Shown here piece by piece: positions 46,406 to 53,524 of a stretch of 64,000 bases of DNA. Made by a program: the position numbers and the translations under genes. The notes below the pieces were generated by a model. The model was not told where the DNA came from and did no database searches. It saw nothing but the letters and a program-made list of their open reading frames with translations. The stretch is from assembly GCA_022792175.1 (NCBI GenBank), contig JAAWAN010000025.1, positions 1 to 64,000 on the forward strand, read 5' to 3'. Numbering within the stretch: the stretch's first letter is position 1; each line of letters starts with the position of its first letter. The stretch comes from Provencibacterium sp. (lineage in GTDB: Bacteria; Bacillota; Clostridia; Oscillospirales; Ruminococcaceae).

Positions 46406-46792
46406 ATGCCGAATGTCAGGGGCTTTTCAACAGAGGCTGAGGAACAGACGGCGTTATTTCAGTGGGCGGGTTATGTGCCCGAGCTGGATTATATGTTTGC
46501 CATTCCAAATGGAGGTTCTCGGAATGTCATAGAAGCAGCCAATCTTAAGCGGCAGGGGGTAAAGGCGGGGGTGCCGGATATTTTTCTTCCGGTCCCCCGC
46601 GGACCGTACCACGGACTATGGATTGAAATGAAGGTCAAGCCCAATAAGCTGACAGAGAAGCAGCGGGACTGGCTTGCCTTTTTATCCCGCATGGGATATA
46701 GGACAGCCGTCTGTTACGGGATGAATGAGGCCCGAAGGGATATTGTTGAGTATATGCAGATAGGGAGGGAAAGGTATGAAGTTAAAGGCTAA
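46406..46792 (+). CDS. VRR-NUC domain nuclease
   Basis: 128 residues, start ATG at 46406 after GGGAGGGGAGTAT. It contains the VRR-NUC core of the PD-(D/E)xK superfamily: the N-terminal Glu in STEAEEQTALFQWAGY, then AGVPDIFLPVPRGPYHGLWI followed by EMKVK (catalytic Asp, Glu and Lys), and a late Gln/Tyr helix. Stand-alone phage VRR-NUC proteins are usually structure-specific endonucleases acting in DNA repair or recombination. The gene overlaps the next by 17 bases. Confidence 0.85.
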   Translation: MPNVRGFSTEAEEQTALFQWAGYVPELDYMFAIPNGGSRNVIEAANLKRQGVKAGVPDIFLPVPRGPYHGLWIEMKVKPNKLTEKQRDWLAFLSRMGYRTAVCYGMNEARRDIVEYMQIGRERYEVKG

Positions 46793-47381
46793 AAAGATAG
46801 CCCCAAAACGCCCGGAAGGAACGGATAAAGAGCTGTATCGCGCAGCTCTCCATACTTTGGGCGGTGAAGCGCAGACCAGAATGCTTTTTGAGGAAATGGC
46901 AGAGCTGCAAAATGCGATTTGCAAATTTGGCCGGGAACGCGATACGGCGGAGCATATCGCCGAGGAAATCGCGGATGTTCAGATTATGCTGGAGCAAATG
47001 ATGCTCCATTTTAAAGTTGAAACGCCGGTAGTAGATTGGCGGGCAGTGAAACTCGCCCGCTTGGAGCAGAGAGTACAGGAGGCGATGAGAAAAGGAAGTG
47101 GAACAGATGAAAATGAGAAGTCTCTCTTGAGCTTAGATAAGCTGCAAGAGATGGCTCGGAGACAGAAACCGGTATGGTGTAGTGATGCGGACGGCATTCA
47201 TGCTGGGCTGCTATGTATGCGGGATGATTGGTTCTGCTCTGAAAAAACACCACACATCTGGATACTGGATGAAGAGGCAAATGTAGGCGTGTACAATGTG
47301 GAATATATGATGAAGTGTGGTGCAAAGTTTTATTTGCTGTGTCCGGCAGGATATGAATGGAGTGATAGCACACATGATTGA
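46776..47381 (+). CDS. MazG-like protein with extra C-terminal domain
   Basis: 201 residues, start ATG at 46776 after GGGAGGGAAAGGT. Residues of about 20-85 carry the all-alpha NTP-PPase pattern: LFEEMAELQNAICKF and HIAEEIADVQIMLEQM supply the EExxE and ExxD metal ligands. Such proteins hydrolyse nucleotides such as dUTP or (p)ppGpp analogues. The C-terminal 90 residues (WCSDADGIHAGLLCMRDDWF, IWILDEEANVGVYNVEYM) are not recognised. It is cotranscribed with the nuclease gene. Confidence 0.75.
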   Translation: MKLKAKKIAPKRPEGTDKELYRAALHTLGGEAQTRMLFEEMAELQNAICKFGRERDTAEHIAEEIADVQIMLEQMMLHFKVETPVVDWRAVKLARLEQRVQEAMRKGSGTDENEKSLLSLDKLQEMARRQKPVWCSDADGIHAGLLCMRDDWFCSEKTPHIWILDEEANVGVYNVEYMMKCGAKFYLLCPAGYEWSDSTHD

Positions 47382-47453
47382 TGATTATATCGTTTGTCCA
47401 TACCAGAAAACAGAATCATTCAGCGAAGTGGAAAGCGAAGGAGGAAAGGAAAA

Positions 47454-47831
47454 ATGAAGCGGCTGACAGTCAGGACGCCAAAGGGTGCGGCGTTGAAAAT
47501 GGATGACACATATCCGAATAAAGCTGCAGCTCGAGAAGACCTGATGAGGAGATATCGAATTGCTGTTGAACGTCTCGCTGCTTATGAAGATATTGGCCTG
47601 ATGCCGGAGGAAATCATAGCGCCGATTTCGTCACTCAACATTCCGCTGACTCTGGAGGATCTGCTGGAAATGGACGGAGAGCCGGTGTGGGTATGTGATT
47701 TTTGCGGAACACATGGAGGTTATATGCTTGTATCTGTTTGTGGCGGCGGTTGCATTGATTATGCTGAAATTGCATATTTTACTGATTTTGGAAAGGAATG
47801 GTTAGCTTACCGCCGCAGGCCGGAAAAATAA
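47454..47831 (+). CDS. Hypothetical phage protein with CXXC motif
   Basis: 125 residues, start ATG at 47454 with GGAGGAAAGGAAAA upstream. MKRLTVRTPKGAALKMDDTY, a helix (RYRIAVERLAAYEDIGLMPE) widely seen in Clostridia phage proteins, and a Cys-rich end (VWVCDFCGTHGGYM, CGGGC). Function unknown. A short hairpin (GAGAGG/CCTCTC) follows the stop codon. Confidence 0.65.
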   Translation: MKRLTVRTPKGAALKMDDTYPNKAAAREDLMRRYRIAVERLAAYEDIGLMPEEIIAPISSLNIPLTLEDLLEMDGEPVWVCDFCGTHGGYMLVSVCGGGCIDYAEIAYFTDFGKEWLAYRRRPEK

Positions 47832-47898
47832 AAAAAGAGAGGCTTTCGCCCCTCTTCTCTCAGCAAGATTAGTATAGCACAAGAGAGGAGCGAAAGCA

Positions 47899-48318
47899 AT
47901 GCGTTGGATTTACAAAGCCCGGTGTATTGTGCAGGAATATCGGAAAAATTGTCAGGAGCTGCACGAACTGGAAGCACGAATGCAAGGCCCGTCCGTATCA
48001 GTCCAGGTGTCGATTATGAGCAGCAAAATATCCAAGCCGGTTGAAGCAGCTGTTGAACAGCTAGCTTTGCAGGAGCGCAAACGGTATCTGGAGCTCGCAG
48101 TCAATGCAGTGGAGCTCGCGACCGAGGCAGTCCTGAAAAAGCCGCAAGGCAGTGTAACAGTGCGCTTGGTGGACATGCTTTACTATCAGGGAACGCATAC
48201 GCTTTCAGGTGTGGCGCAGGCTTTAGATATCAGCGAGCCCACTGCCAAGCGGTATCATCGCTTCTTCCTAAAAATGGTTGCCCTGCACATGGGCTATCTC
48301 TCGTTAAGCGAAAATTGA
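47899..48318 (+). CDS. ArpU/RinA-like late transcription regulator
   Basis: 139 residues, start ATG at 47899 with GAGAGGAGCGAAAGC upstream. N-terminal helical half, then a C-terminal helix-turn-helix of sigma-region-4 type, YYQGTHTLSGVAQALDISEP followed by TAKRYHRFFLKMVALHMGYL. Its position immediately before the packaging genes is that of ArpU/RinA-type activators of phage late transcription. The unusual promoter-like region at 48325-48395 just downstream is a likely target. Confidence 0.65.
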   Translation: MRWIYKARCIVQEYRKNCQELHELEARMQGPSVSVQVSIMSSKISKPVEAAVEQLALQERKRYLELAVNAVELATEAVLKKPQGSVTVRLVDMLYYQGTHTLSGVAQALDISEPTAKRYHRFFLKMVALHMGYLSLSEN

Positions 48319-48324
48319 TCCCCC

Positions 48325-48394
48325 GTGACATTTTATCCGTGATATAATGGCAGCATGAAAAGCTGAACACGGACAGGGAAACCGGAAATGTCAC
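48325..48394 (+). promoter_or_regulatory. Candidate late promoter with flanking inverted repeat
   Basis: TATAAT at 48343-48348 has no good -35 at normal spacing; the nearest candidate, TTGATC, is 22 bp away. GTGACATTT (48325-48333) and AAATGTCAC (48386-48394) form a perfect 9-bp inverted pair around it. A promoter weak by itself and needing the ArpU-like activator fits this layout. Confidence 0.45.
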
Positions 48395-48422
48395 ACCCTA
48401 AAAAGATAACGAGGTGTTGAAA

Positions 48423-48884
48423 ATGCTGTTGTTTACGAGCAGGTTTTCTAATCCGGAACTAAAGACAGGTAAATATACCGCCGTTCGCATTTCGGTAGGC
48501 GCTCCGCGCTGGAATGTCGGATATCCAATTGCGGGAGCAATCAGGCCGCTTATGCCGACTGGAATATTTGGACGTCCCGAATATGCACAGGTGGAAGCTT
48601 TCCGCAGAGCGTACATCGAGATGCTGAACCGCGCAGGGACGCCGGCCATTCGGGAAGTGTTGCGATATTTTGCGGCGGCCGGCAATCCAGTCGTCCTGCT
48701 CTGCTTTGAGGACATCCGGCAGTCCGGAAACTGGTGCCATCGTACCATGTTTGCTGATTGGTGGTATAAGCGGACAGGGGAAATGATTAAGGAGCTGCCG
48801 GACCCCACGCCGCCGCCGAAGGAAGCCTATAGTCCTCCGAAAGCTGATGCGGCGGCCGAAAACGAGCAGCTGTCCATATTTTGA
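48423..48884 (+). CDS. DUF488-family protein
   Basis: 153 residues, start ATG at 48423, six bases after GAGGTG. It contains the DUF488 signature YFAAAGNPVVLLCFEDIRQS with CHRTMFADWWYKRTG: a Cys in LLCFE and a CHR motif shared with uncharacterised enzymes. The Pro-rich tail (PDPTPPPKEAYSPPKADAAA) ends in a clamp-binding-like peptide, EQLSIF. DUF488 proteins are unassigned enzymes frequently carried by phages. It is followed by a hairpin and the tRNA gene. Confidence 0.75.
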   Translation: MLLFTSRFSNPELKTGKYTAVRISVGAPRWNVGYPIAGAIRPLMPTGIFGRPEYAQVEAFRRAYIEMLNRAGTPAIREVLRYFAAAGNPVVLLCFEDIRQSGNWCHRTMFADWWYKRTGEMIKELPDPTPPPKEAYSPPKADAAAENEQLSIF

Positions 48885-48916
48885 AAACTTTTTTTCGGGC
48901 CCTTCGGGGCCCTCAT

Positions 48917-48991
48917 GCGGGCTTAGTTCAGCCGGAAGAATCGCCGCCATCCTGGCGGCAGCCGCAGGTTCGATTCCTGCAGCCCGCTCCA
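48917..48991 (+). tRNA. tRNA-Gly (UCC anticodon), prophage-borne
   Basis: A full cloverleaf of 75 nt can be drawn. Acceptor GCGGGCT pairs with AGCCCGC. The D-arm is GTTC/GAAT with GG in the loop. The anticodon stem is GCCGC/GCGGC with loop CATCCTG, a four-base variable loop follows, and the T-arm is GCAGG/CCTGC with loop TTCGATT. U73 and CCA are encoded. G1-C72, C2-G71, G3-C70, U73, C35 and C36 are glycine identity elements. Position 33 is A instead of the nearly universal U, which should disturb the anticodon turn. Confidence 0.75.
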
Positions 48992-49003
48992 CTTGTTCCT
49001 CCT

Positions 49004-49039
49004 TGCCAAAGGGCGTCGCGTTTGCGGCGCCCTTTGGCA
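49004..49039 (+). repeat. Strong hairpin after the tRNA gene
   Basis: TGCCAAAGGGCG (49004-49015) pairs perfectly with CGCCCTTTGGCA (49028-49039). It lies between the tRNA 3' end and the modification gene and is not followed by T residues. Possible processing signal or partial terminator. Confidence 0.6.
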
Positions 49040-49058
49040 TGCATGAAAGGTGATGAAT

Positions 49059-50456
49059 ATGTTTCACGGGTCAATCCCTGCCTCTGTGCAACAGATACTA
49101 TGTACCATCGTGAAAGAATGGGAAGTGCCGGAGATTTATGTCGGATGCTCTGGAAATTTTACGATAGAGCGTACCCTGCAAGGGGCAGTTCCGGCGCGCC
49201 TGCATGGGAACGATGTAACGGTCTATTCCTGCCTGCTGGGGCGATACTTTTCCGGACAGCCTCTTGCAGTCGAATACAATGACGATTACAGCGGCCCCAT
49301 GGAGTTTATACGAGGATATCTGGAAGACTCACCCAGCATTGTTGCTGTGGTGCTTCTGCTCTCCAAAATGGCAACCTATCTTGGCAGTAGGCCCAATCCC
49401 TATTACCTCAAAATGATTGAGGCATATTCCCGCCAGTGGGAAGCCCTCTTTACAGCCACCCGAGAAAAAATTGAGAGGATTACTCCTTTTCTCGCATCAT
49501 TTTATGCAGGGGATGTGTGCGGCTGGATTGACACCATTCCGGAGCAGGCAGGCTTCATCTGCTATCCGCCATTTTTTACAGGCGACTACGAAAAAATGTT
49601 CCGGGTGATCGAGCAGCTTATCCGATGGGACGCACCTCAGTATGAGATGATAAATAAGGAGCGGATTTTTGAGCTGTTCCGGAAGATGGTGCAGCGGCCT
49701 TATTTTATGTTTGGCACCAATGATGAACTGCCGGAATTCCGGGAGTATCTGGTGGGGATATCCCAAACGACCAATCGCGGTGTCCCCCTCTACCTATATG
49801 CGCGCAGCCGGAAAAGCCATATCGTGATGCCGGTGCAAAATGTCAGCAGCCCCCTTCTCCCCCGTTTGGGGCCGCAGGAGGATATCGGTGAGACCATCCA
49901 AATTGTGACGCTTAAAAGCGAGCAGTTTCATGCGCTGCGCTCGCAGTACATGAATGTTAATATCAAGCCTGGCTCTGAATCAGCCGCTTATGGGGTGGCC
50001 GTTGACGGGAAGCTTATTGGCATATATGCCTTTTCATCCTCCCCTACCCTGGCGAATTGGGACAAGTACATAGATACCCCTACCATGTATCTGCTTAGTG
50101 ATTTTCCAGTCGCTCCCAGTAAGTATAAACGGCTCGCCAAATTGGTTTTGTATGCGGCGCTCAGCAAGGAAAGCAAGCTGCTTGCAGAGCGCATTTCCAA
50201 TAAGCGCATCCGCTCGCTGGTAACAACGGCCTTCAGCAAACGGCCAGTCAGCATGAAATATCGCGGGCTGTTCCGGGAACTCAACAAAAAACGGCTCCCT
50301 GGAGTGGATGAAGAGGAAACGGACATGTCCAAGCGATATTACAATGAGGGGTATCAGATTAACTATGGCGCGTTGATGGGCGAGTGGAGCCTTGCAGAAG
50401 GGCTGCAGCTCTGGAAGGAAAAGCATGGCCAAGCAGAAGGGAGGAATGAAAAGTGA
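49059..50456 (+). CDS. Putative DNA-modification enzyme: methyltransferase-like plus Mom-like acetyltransferase domain
   Basis: 465 residues, start ATG at 49059 (GAAAGG eight bases upstream). The N-terminal 250 residues resemble a D12-type adenine methyltransferase: EIYVGCSGNFTIERTLQG as AdoMet motif I and AGFICYPPFFTGDYEKMF as a YPPF form of motif IV. The C-terminal 170 residues (YAFSSSPTLANWDKYIDTPT, MYLLSDFPVAPSKYKRLAKL, TTAFSKRPVSMKYRGLFREL) match, from memory, the Mom-like GNAT domain that modifies adenines in phage Mu DNA. The gene is coupled by ATG/stop overlap to a ParB-like gene. Likely role: protecting phage DNA from restriction. Confidence 0.65.
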   Translation: MFHGSIPASVQQILCTIVKEWEVPEIYVGCSGNFTIERTLQGAVPARLHGNDVTVYSCLLGRYFSGQPLAVEYNDDYSGPMEFIRGYLEDSPSIVAVVLLLSKMATYLGSRPNPYYLKMIEAYSRQWEALFTATREKIERITPFLASFYAGDVCGWIDTIPEQAGFICYPPFFTGDYEKMFRVIEQLIRWDAPQYEMINKERIFELFRKMVQRPYFMFGTNDELPEFREYLVGISQTTNRGVPLYLYARSRKSHIVMPVQNVSSPLLPRLGPQEDIGETIQIVTLKSEQFHALRSQYMNVNIKPGSESAAYGVAVDGKLIGIYAFSSSPTLANWDKYIDTPTMYLLSDFPVAPSKYKRLAKLVLYAALSKESKLLAERISNKRIRSLVTTAFSKRPVSMKYRGLFRELNKKRLPGVDEEETDMSKRYYNEGYQINYGALMGEWSLAEGLQLWKEKHGQAEGRNEK

Positions 50457-51343
50457 ACATCTTTACCATGGAGATTGATCCGAAGGAGATTCTGCTGCTG
50501 GAAACGAATGCCCGCTATATGAAGCACGAAGAATTTAACCGGTTGGTGGAAAATGTTCGGCGCGATGGCAAGCTGACCTCGGCGCCGTTCCTGTGTCTGG
50601 AGCACGACGGGCCGCATGCCGGCAAGTATCGCTGCCTCTCGGGCAATCACCGCACACAGGCGGCTATCGCAGTCGGGCTGCCGAAGATTACCTGCCTTGC
50701 GACAGATGATCCTCTTACAGAGCAGGAAAGGGTAGCCATACAGCTCTCCCACAATGCCATATCCGGCCAGGATGACCCCGCTACCCTCAAGGCTTTATAT
50801 GAGCAGATCATTGACACCGAGCTGAAGAAATACAGTGGCCTTGACGATAAGACGCTGGATCTGCTCGATAAGGTGTCTATCATGAGCATTTCTGAGGCGA
50901 ATTTATCCTTTCAGACGTTGAGCATGGTATTCCTGCCGGATGAACTGGAAGCTGCTCAGAAAGTCATTGGGGAGGCTTTAGAGCGCGTCAAAAAGGATGA
51001 CGCTGTTTGGCTGGCACGCATGTCTCAGTATGAAGATTGGATGGATGCGCAGGAGCTTACGGCCTCCTCCCACAACGTAAAAAATGTAGCCACCGCGGTA
51101 GATCTGATTCTGCAGCAGTTTAAGCGAAATATGGCACAGCTCTCTGAAGGGTGGATAGAAGATGAAAGCAGCCGGTGGGTGCCCATTGAGTCGGTAATCG
51201 GCCGCGGAAAAATCCCGGCAGGAAGCGCCAGAATTATCCGGAGGGCACTGGATAAAATGGCGGGAGCTAAGGAAATCAACGCGAGAAACCTGTGGGAGGG
51301 ATTGGAGAAGATGGCCAGCCGCTATTTGGCGGAAAGAAAGTAG
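50453..51343 (+). CDS. ParB-like nuclease-fold protein of the modification module
   Basis: 296 residues, GTG start at 50453 overlapping the previous stop (GTGA). Residues 1 to about 105 are a ParB/Srx domain: IDPKEILLLETNARYMKHEE, LTSAPFLCLEHDGPHAGKYR, CLSGNHRTQAAIAVGLPKIT, where GNHR is the GxxR-type phosphate-binding motif. The remainder is helical. ParB-fold partners accompany Mom-like and other base-modification enzymes in phages and probably supply an NTP-dependent step or DNA targeting. Its exact activity is unknown. Confidence 0.75.
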   Translation: MNIFTMEIDPKEILLLETNARYMKHEEFNRLVENVRRDGKLTSAPFLCLEHDGPHAGKYRCLSGNHRTQAAIAVGLPKITCLATDDPLTEQERVAIQLSHNAISGQDDPATLKALYEQIIDTELKKYSGLDDKTLDLLDKVSIMSISEANLSFQTLSMVFLPDELEAAQKVIGEALERVKKDDAVWLARMSQYEDWMDAQELTASSHNVKNVATAVDLILQQFKRNMAQLSEGWIEDESSRWVPIESVIGRGKIPAGSARIIRRALDKMAGAKEINARNLWEGLEKMASRYLAERK

Positions 51344-51353
51344 GTGAACAGCG

Positions 51354-51845
51354 ATGCCGGCGCCTCTGAAGTACAATGCTCAATATCACGATGCCTGGGC
51401 ATGGTCCTTGGCTATCAAGGGGGCGACCGATAAGGAGGTAGCAGCTGCCTTCGGCGTCACCCAGCGCACAATCAATCGCTGGAAGAAGGATTACCCGTCG
51501 TTCCTAGAAGCTTTGCAGGCAGGGAAAGATGCGGCGGACGCCCAGATAGAGCTGAGCTTATATAAACGTGCACGAGGATATGATTACGATGAGACCGAGA
51601 AAATCATTGAAGTTAATAAGGATGGCAGCTCGAAACTCGCCCGTATCCGAACAGTGAGCAAGCATGTGCCATCAGACACGCTGGCTATGATGTACTGGCT
51701 CAACAACCGCCGCCGTAACGAATGGTCCCAGAGACAGGATATCAATGTCACCGGCGAAATCAGGGGCGTGGATATGAGCGACTTGACCGATGATGAGCTC
51801 CGGGCACTGGCACACTCGGAAATGCAGAAGGATGACAGTGGGTAG
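51354..51845 (+). CDS. Terminase small subunit
   Basis: 163 residues, start ATG at 51354. The N-terminal helix-turn-helix (AWSLAIKGATDKEVAAAFGV, TQRTINRWKKDYPSFLEAL) recognises the packaging site. The middle region (LSLYKRARGYDYDETEKIIE, VPSDTLAMMYWLNNRRRNEW) is the conserved oligomerisation part of Clostridia phage small terminases. The following gene is the large subunit; packaging starts here, so the pac or cos site should be nearby. Confidence 0.85.
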   Translation: MPAPLKYNAQYHDAWAWSLAIKGATDKEVAAAFGVTQRTINRWKKDYPSFLEALQAGKDAADAQIELSLYKRARGYDYDETEKIIEVNKDGSSKLARIRTVSKHVPSDTLAMMYWLNNRRRNEWSQRQDINVTGEIRGVDMSDLTDDELRALAHSEMQKDDSG

Positions 51846-51865
51846 CCCTGTAAAGGAGGAGGGCC

Positions 51866-53299
51866 ATGCCGAAAAAGTTGACACCGGAGCAGCGGCGATA
51901 TCTTGCAGACGAGGCTAAAAAGGAGCTGGCCCGGCGGTACCTGCTGGATTTTACTCTCTATACCTGCCCTGAATACCGGGTAAATTGGCATCACCGCAGC
52001 TATGCGGCGAAGCTGGATGCCTTTGCCCGCGGGGAGATAAAAAAGCTGATGATTTTCATGCCGCCGCAGCACGGGAAATCCGAGCTGTGCAGCCGCAGGC
52101 TCCCGGCAAAACTGCTGGGAGATAATCCAGATCTGCGTATCGGGCTGGTATCCTATGCACATGATTTTGTGGCCAAGTTTAACCGCAACGTACAGCGTAT
52201 TATTGATACGCCGGAATATGCCGGCCTCTATCCGGGAACGCATCTGAACGCACAGGGTATGCGAAAAATAGGAACATGGCTGCGTAATGCAGATGAATTT
52301 GAAGTGGTAGGCCGTAAAGGTGGAATGGTGACGGTAGGTGTCAACGGCGGCCTTACCGGCCGGGCAGTGGATACGCTTATCATCGATGACCCGTATAAAG
52401 ATAATCTGGACGCATGGAGCCCTACCATCCGGCGCAATGTGCAGGATTGGTATGATACCGTCGCTAACACGCGCCTTCATAATGACAGCCAACAGCTCAT
52501 CACCCTTACCCGATGGCACCCGGACGATCTGGCCGGTGTCCTCCTGCGGCGAGAACCGGAAGCGTGGATGGTTGTAAAATTCCCTGCCATTAAAGAGGGG
52601 GAGAGTACAGAGTATGACCCCCGGGAGCCGGGAGAAGCACTCTGGCCAGAGCGTCACAGTTTGGAGCGTCTGCTTGCCATCAAAAAGCATAATCCGCATG
52701 TATTCCAGAGCTTATATCAGCAGAATCCCAAACCGGCAGAAGGCCTGCTGTTCCCGATAGAGAGCCTACAGCAGTTTGCCTTGCCGGATATCAAGGAATG
52801 GCAGCCAGACGGAATAATCGCCGTTGCGGATGTGGCCGATACCGGGCGGGATTATTACTGCATGTTGGTAGCTTGTCAGTTCGGCACAGAACTGTATATT
52901 GTGGATGCTGTTTACACGCAGGCGCAGGTAGAAGTCACCGAGCCGCTCACAATTGGCATGCTGCAGCAGTGGCCTGTCAGCCGGTTCCGGGTAGAGAGCA
53001 ACAACGGTGGCCGGCTGTTTGCAAAGGGCATCCGGGAGAAATATTCCGGGATGGCCTATATCGAGGATATCCCGACCACCTCAAATAAAGAAACCCGCAT
53101 ACTCACCGCCAGCGGGCAGATAAAAGAGCATATTCACTTTAGAAATGATGTGACGTCCGACAGCGATTATCAGCGATTTCTGGACCATCTGGCAGGATAC
53201 ACCATTCAGGGGCCTAACGAGCATGATGACGCCCCAGATGCAGCAACAATGCTGATTGAGGCTGTTAATGAGCAAGTAAGTGATTGGAGCCTTGACTAA
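51866..53299 (+). CDS. Terminase large subunit
   Basis: 477 residues, start ATG at 51866 after AAAGGAGGAGGGCC. ATPase: Walker A-like MPPQHGKSEL (about 67-76), Walker B LIIDDPYKD (about 171-179), and coupling region ITLTRWHPDD. The nuclease domain begins near 318 (IAVADVADTGRDYYCMLVAC) with further acidic residues at FRVESNNGG and EHDDAPDA. This is the motor that pumps DNA into the capsid and cuts it. Full length for its family (Terminase_6C type). Confidence 0.95.
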   Translation: MPKKLTPEQRRYLADEAKKELARRYLLDFTLYTCPEYRVNWHHRSYAAKLDAFARGEIKKLMIFMPPQHGKSELCSRRLPAKLLGDNPDLRIGLVSYAHDFVAKFNRNVQRIIDTPEYAGLYPGTHLNAQGMRKIGTWLRNADEFEVVGRKGGMVTVGVNGGLTGRAVDTLIIDDPYKDNLDAWSPTIRRNVQDWYDTVANTRLHNDSQQLITLTRWHPDDLAGVLLRREPEAWMVVKFPAIKEGESTEYDPREPGEALWPERHSLERLLAIKKHNPHVFQSLYQQNPKPAEGLLFPIESLQQFALPDIKEWQPDGIIAVADVADTGRDYYCMLVACQFGTELYIVDAVYTQAQVEVTEPLTIGMLQQWPVSRFRVESNNGGRLFAKGIREKYSGMAYIEDIPTTSNKETRILTASGQIKEHIHFRNDVTSDSDYQRFLDHLAGYTIQGPNEHDDAPDAATMLIEAVNEQVSDWSLD

Positions 53300-53305
53300 G
53301 AAGGG

Positions 53306-53524
53306 ATGATAAAAAGAATGAAGCCGAAAAAGTATTTTGTGAAGCCCCGGGAAGGGGATGGGCCGGTAAGCATTGAATATGCCTGTGACGAAAAAGAAGC
53401 CGCCCAGAAGTGGGCCAAAAGATTCAACAAAAAATCTTCGGCTGCAGCCGCTACCTGCATTTCCTCCACGCTGAAAAAAGAACAGATCAAAGGGCCGGGT
53501 GACGTGACCGGTGAAGCTGTTTAA
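53306..53524 (+). CDS. Small hypothetical protein between terminase and portal
   Basis: 72 residues if ATG 53306 is used; a second ATG at 53318 gives MKPKKYFVKPREGDG and is the better-spaced start after AAGGG. Lys-rich, with no known domain. It ends overlapping the portal start. Small genes at this position are common in siphovirus and myovirus late operons. Confidence 0.5.
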   Translation: MIKRMKPKKYFVKPREGDGPVSIEYACDEKEAAQKWAKRFNKKSSAAAATCISSTLKKEQIKGPGDVTGEAV

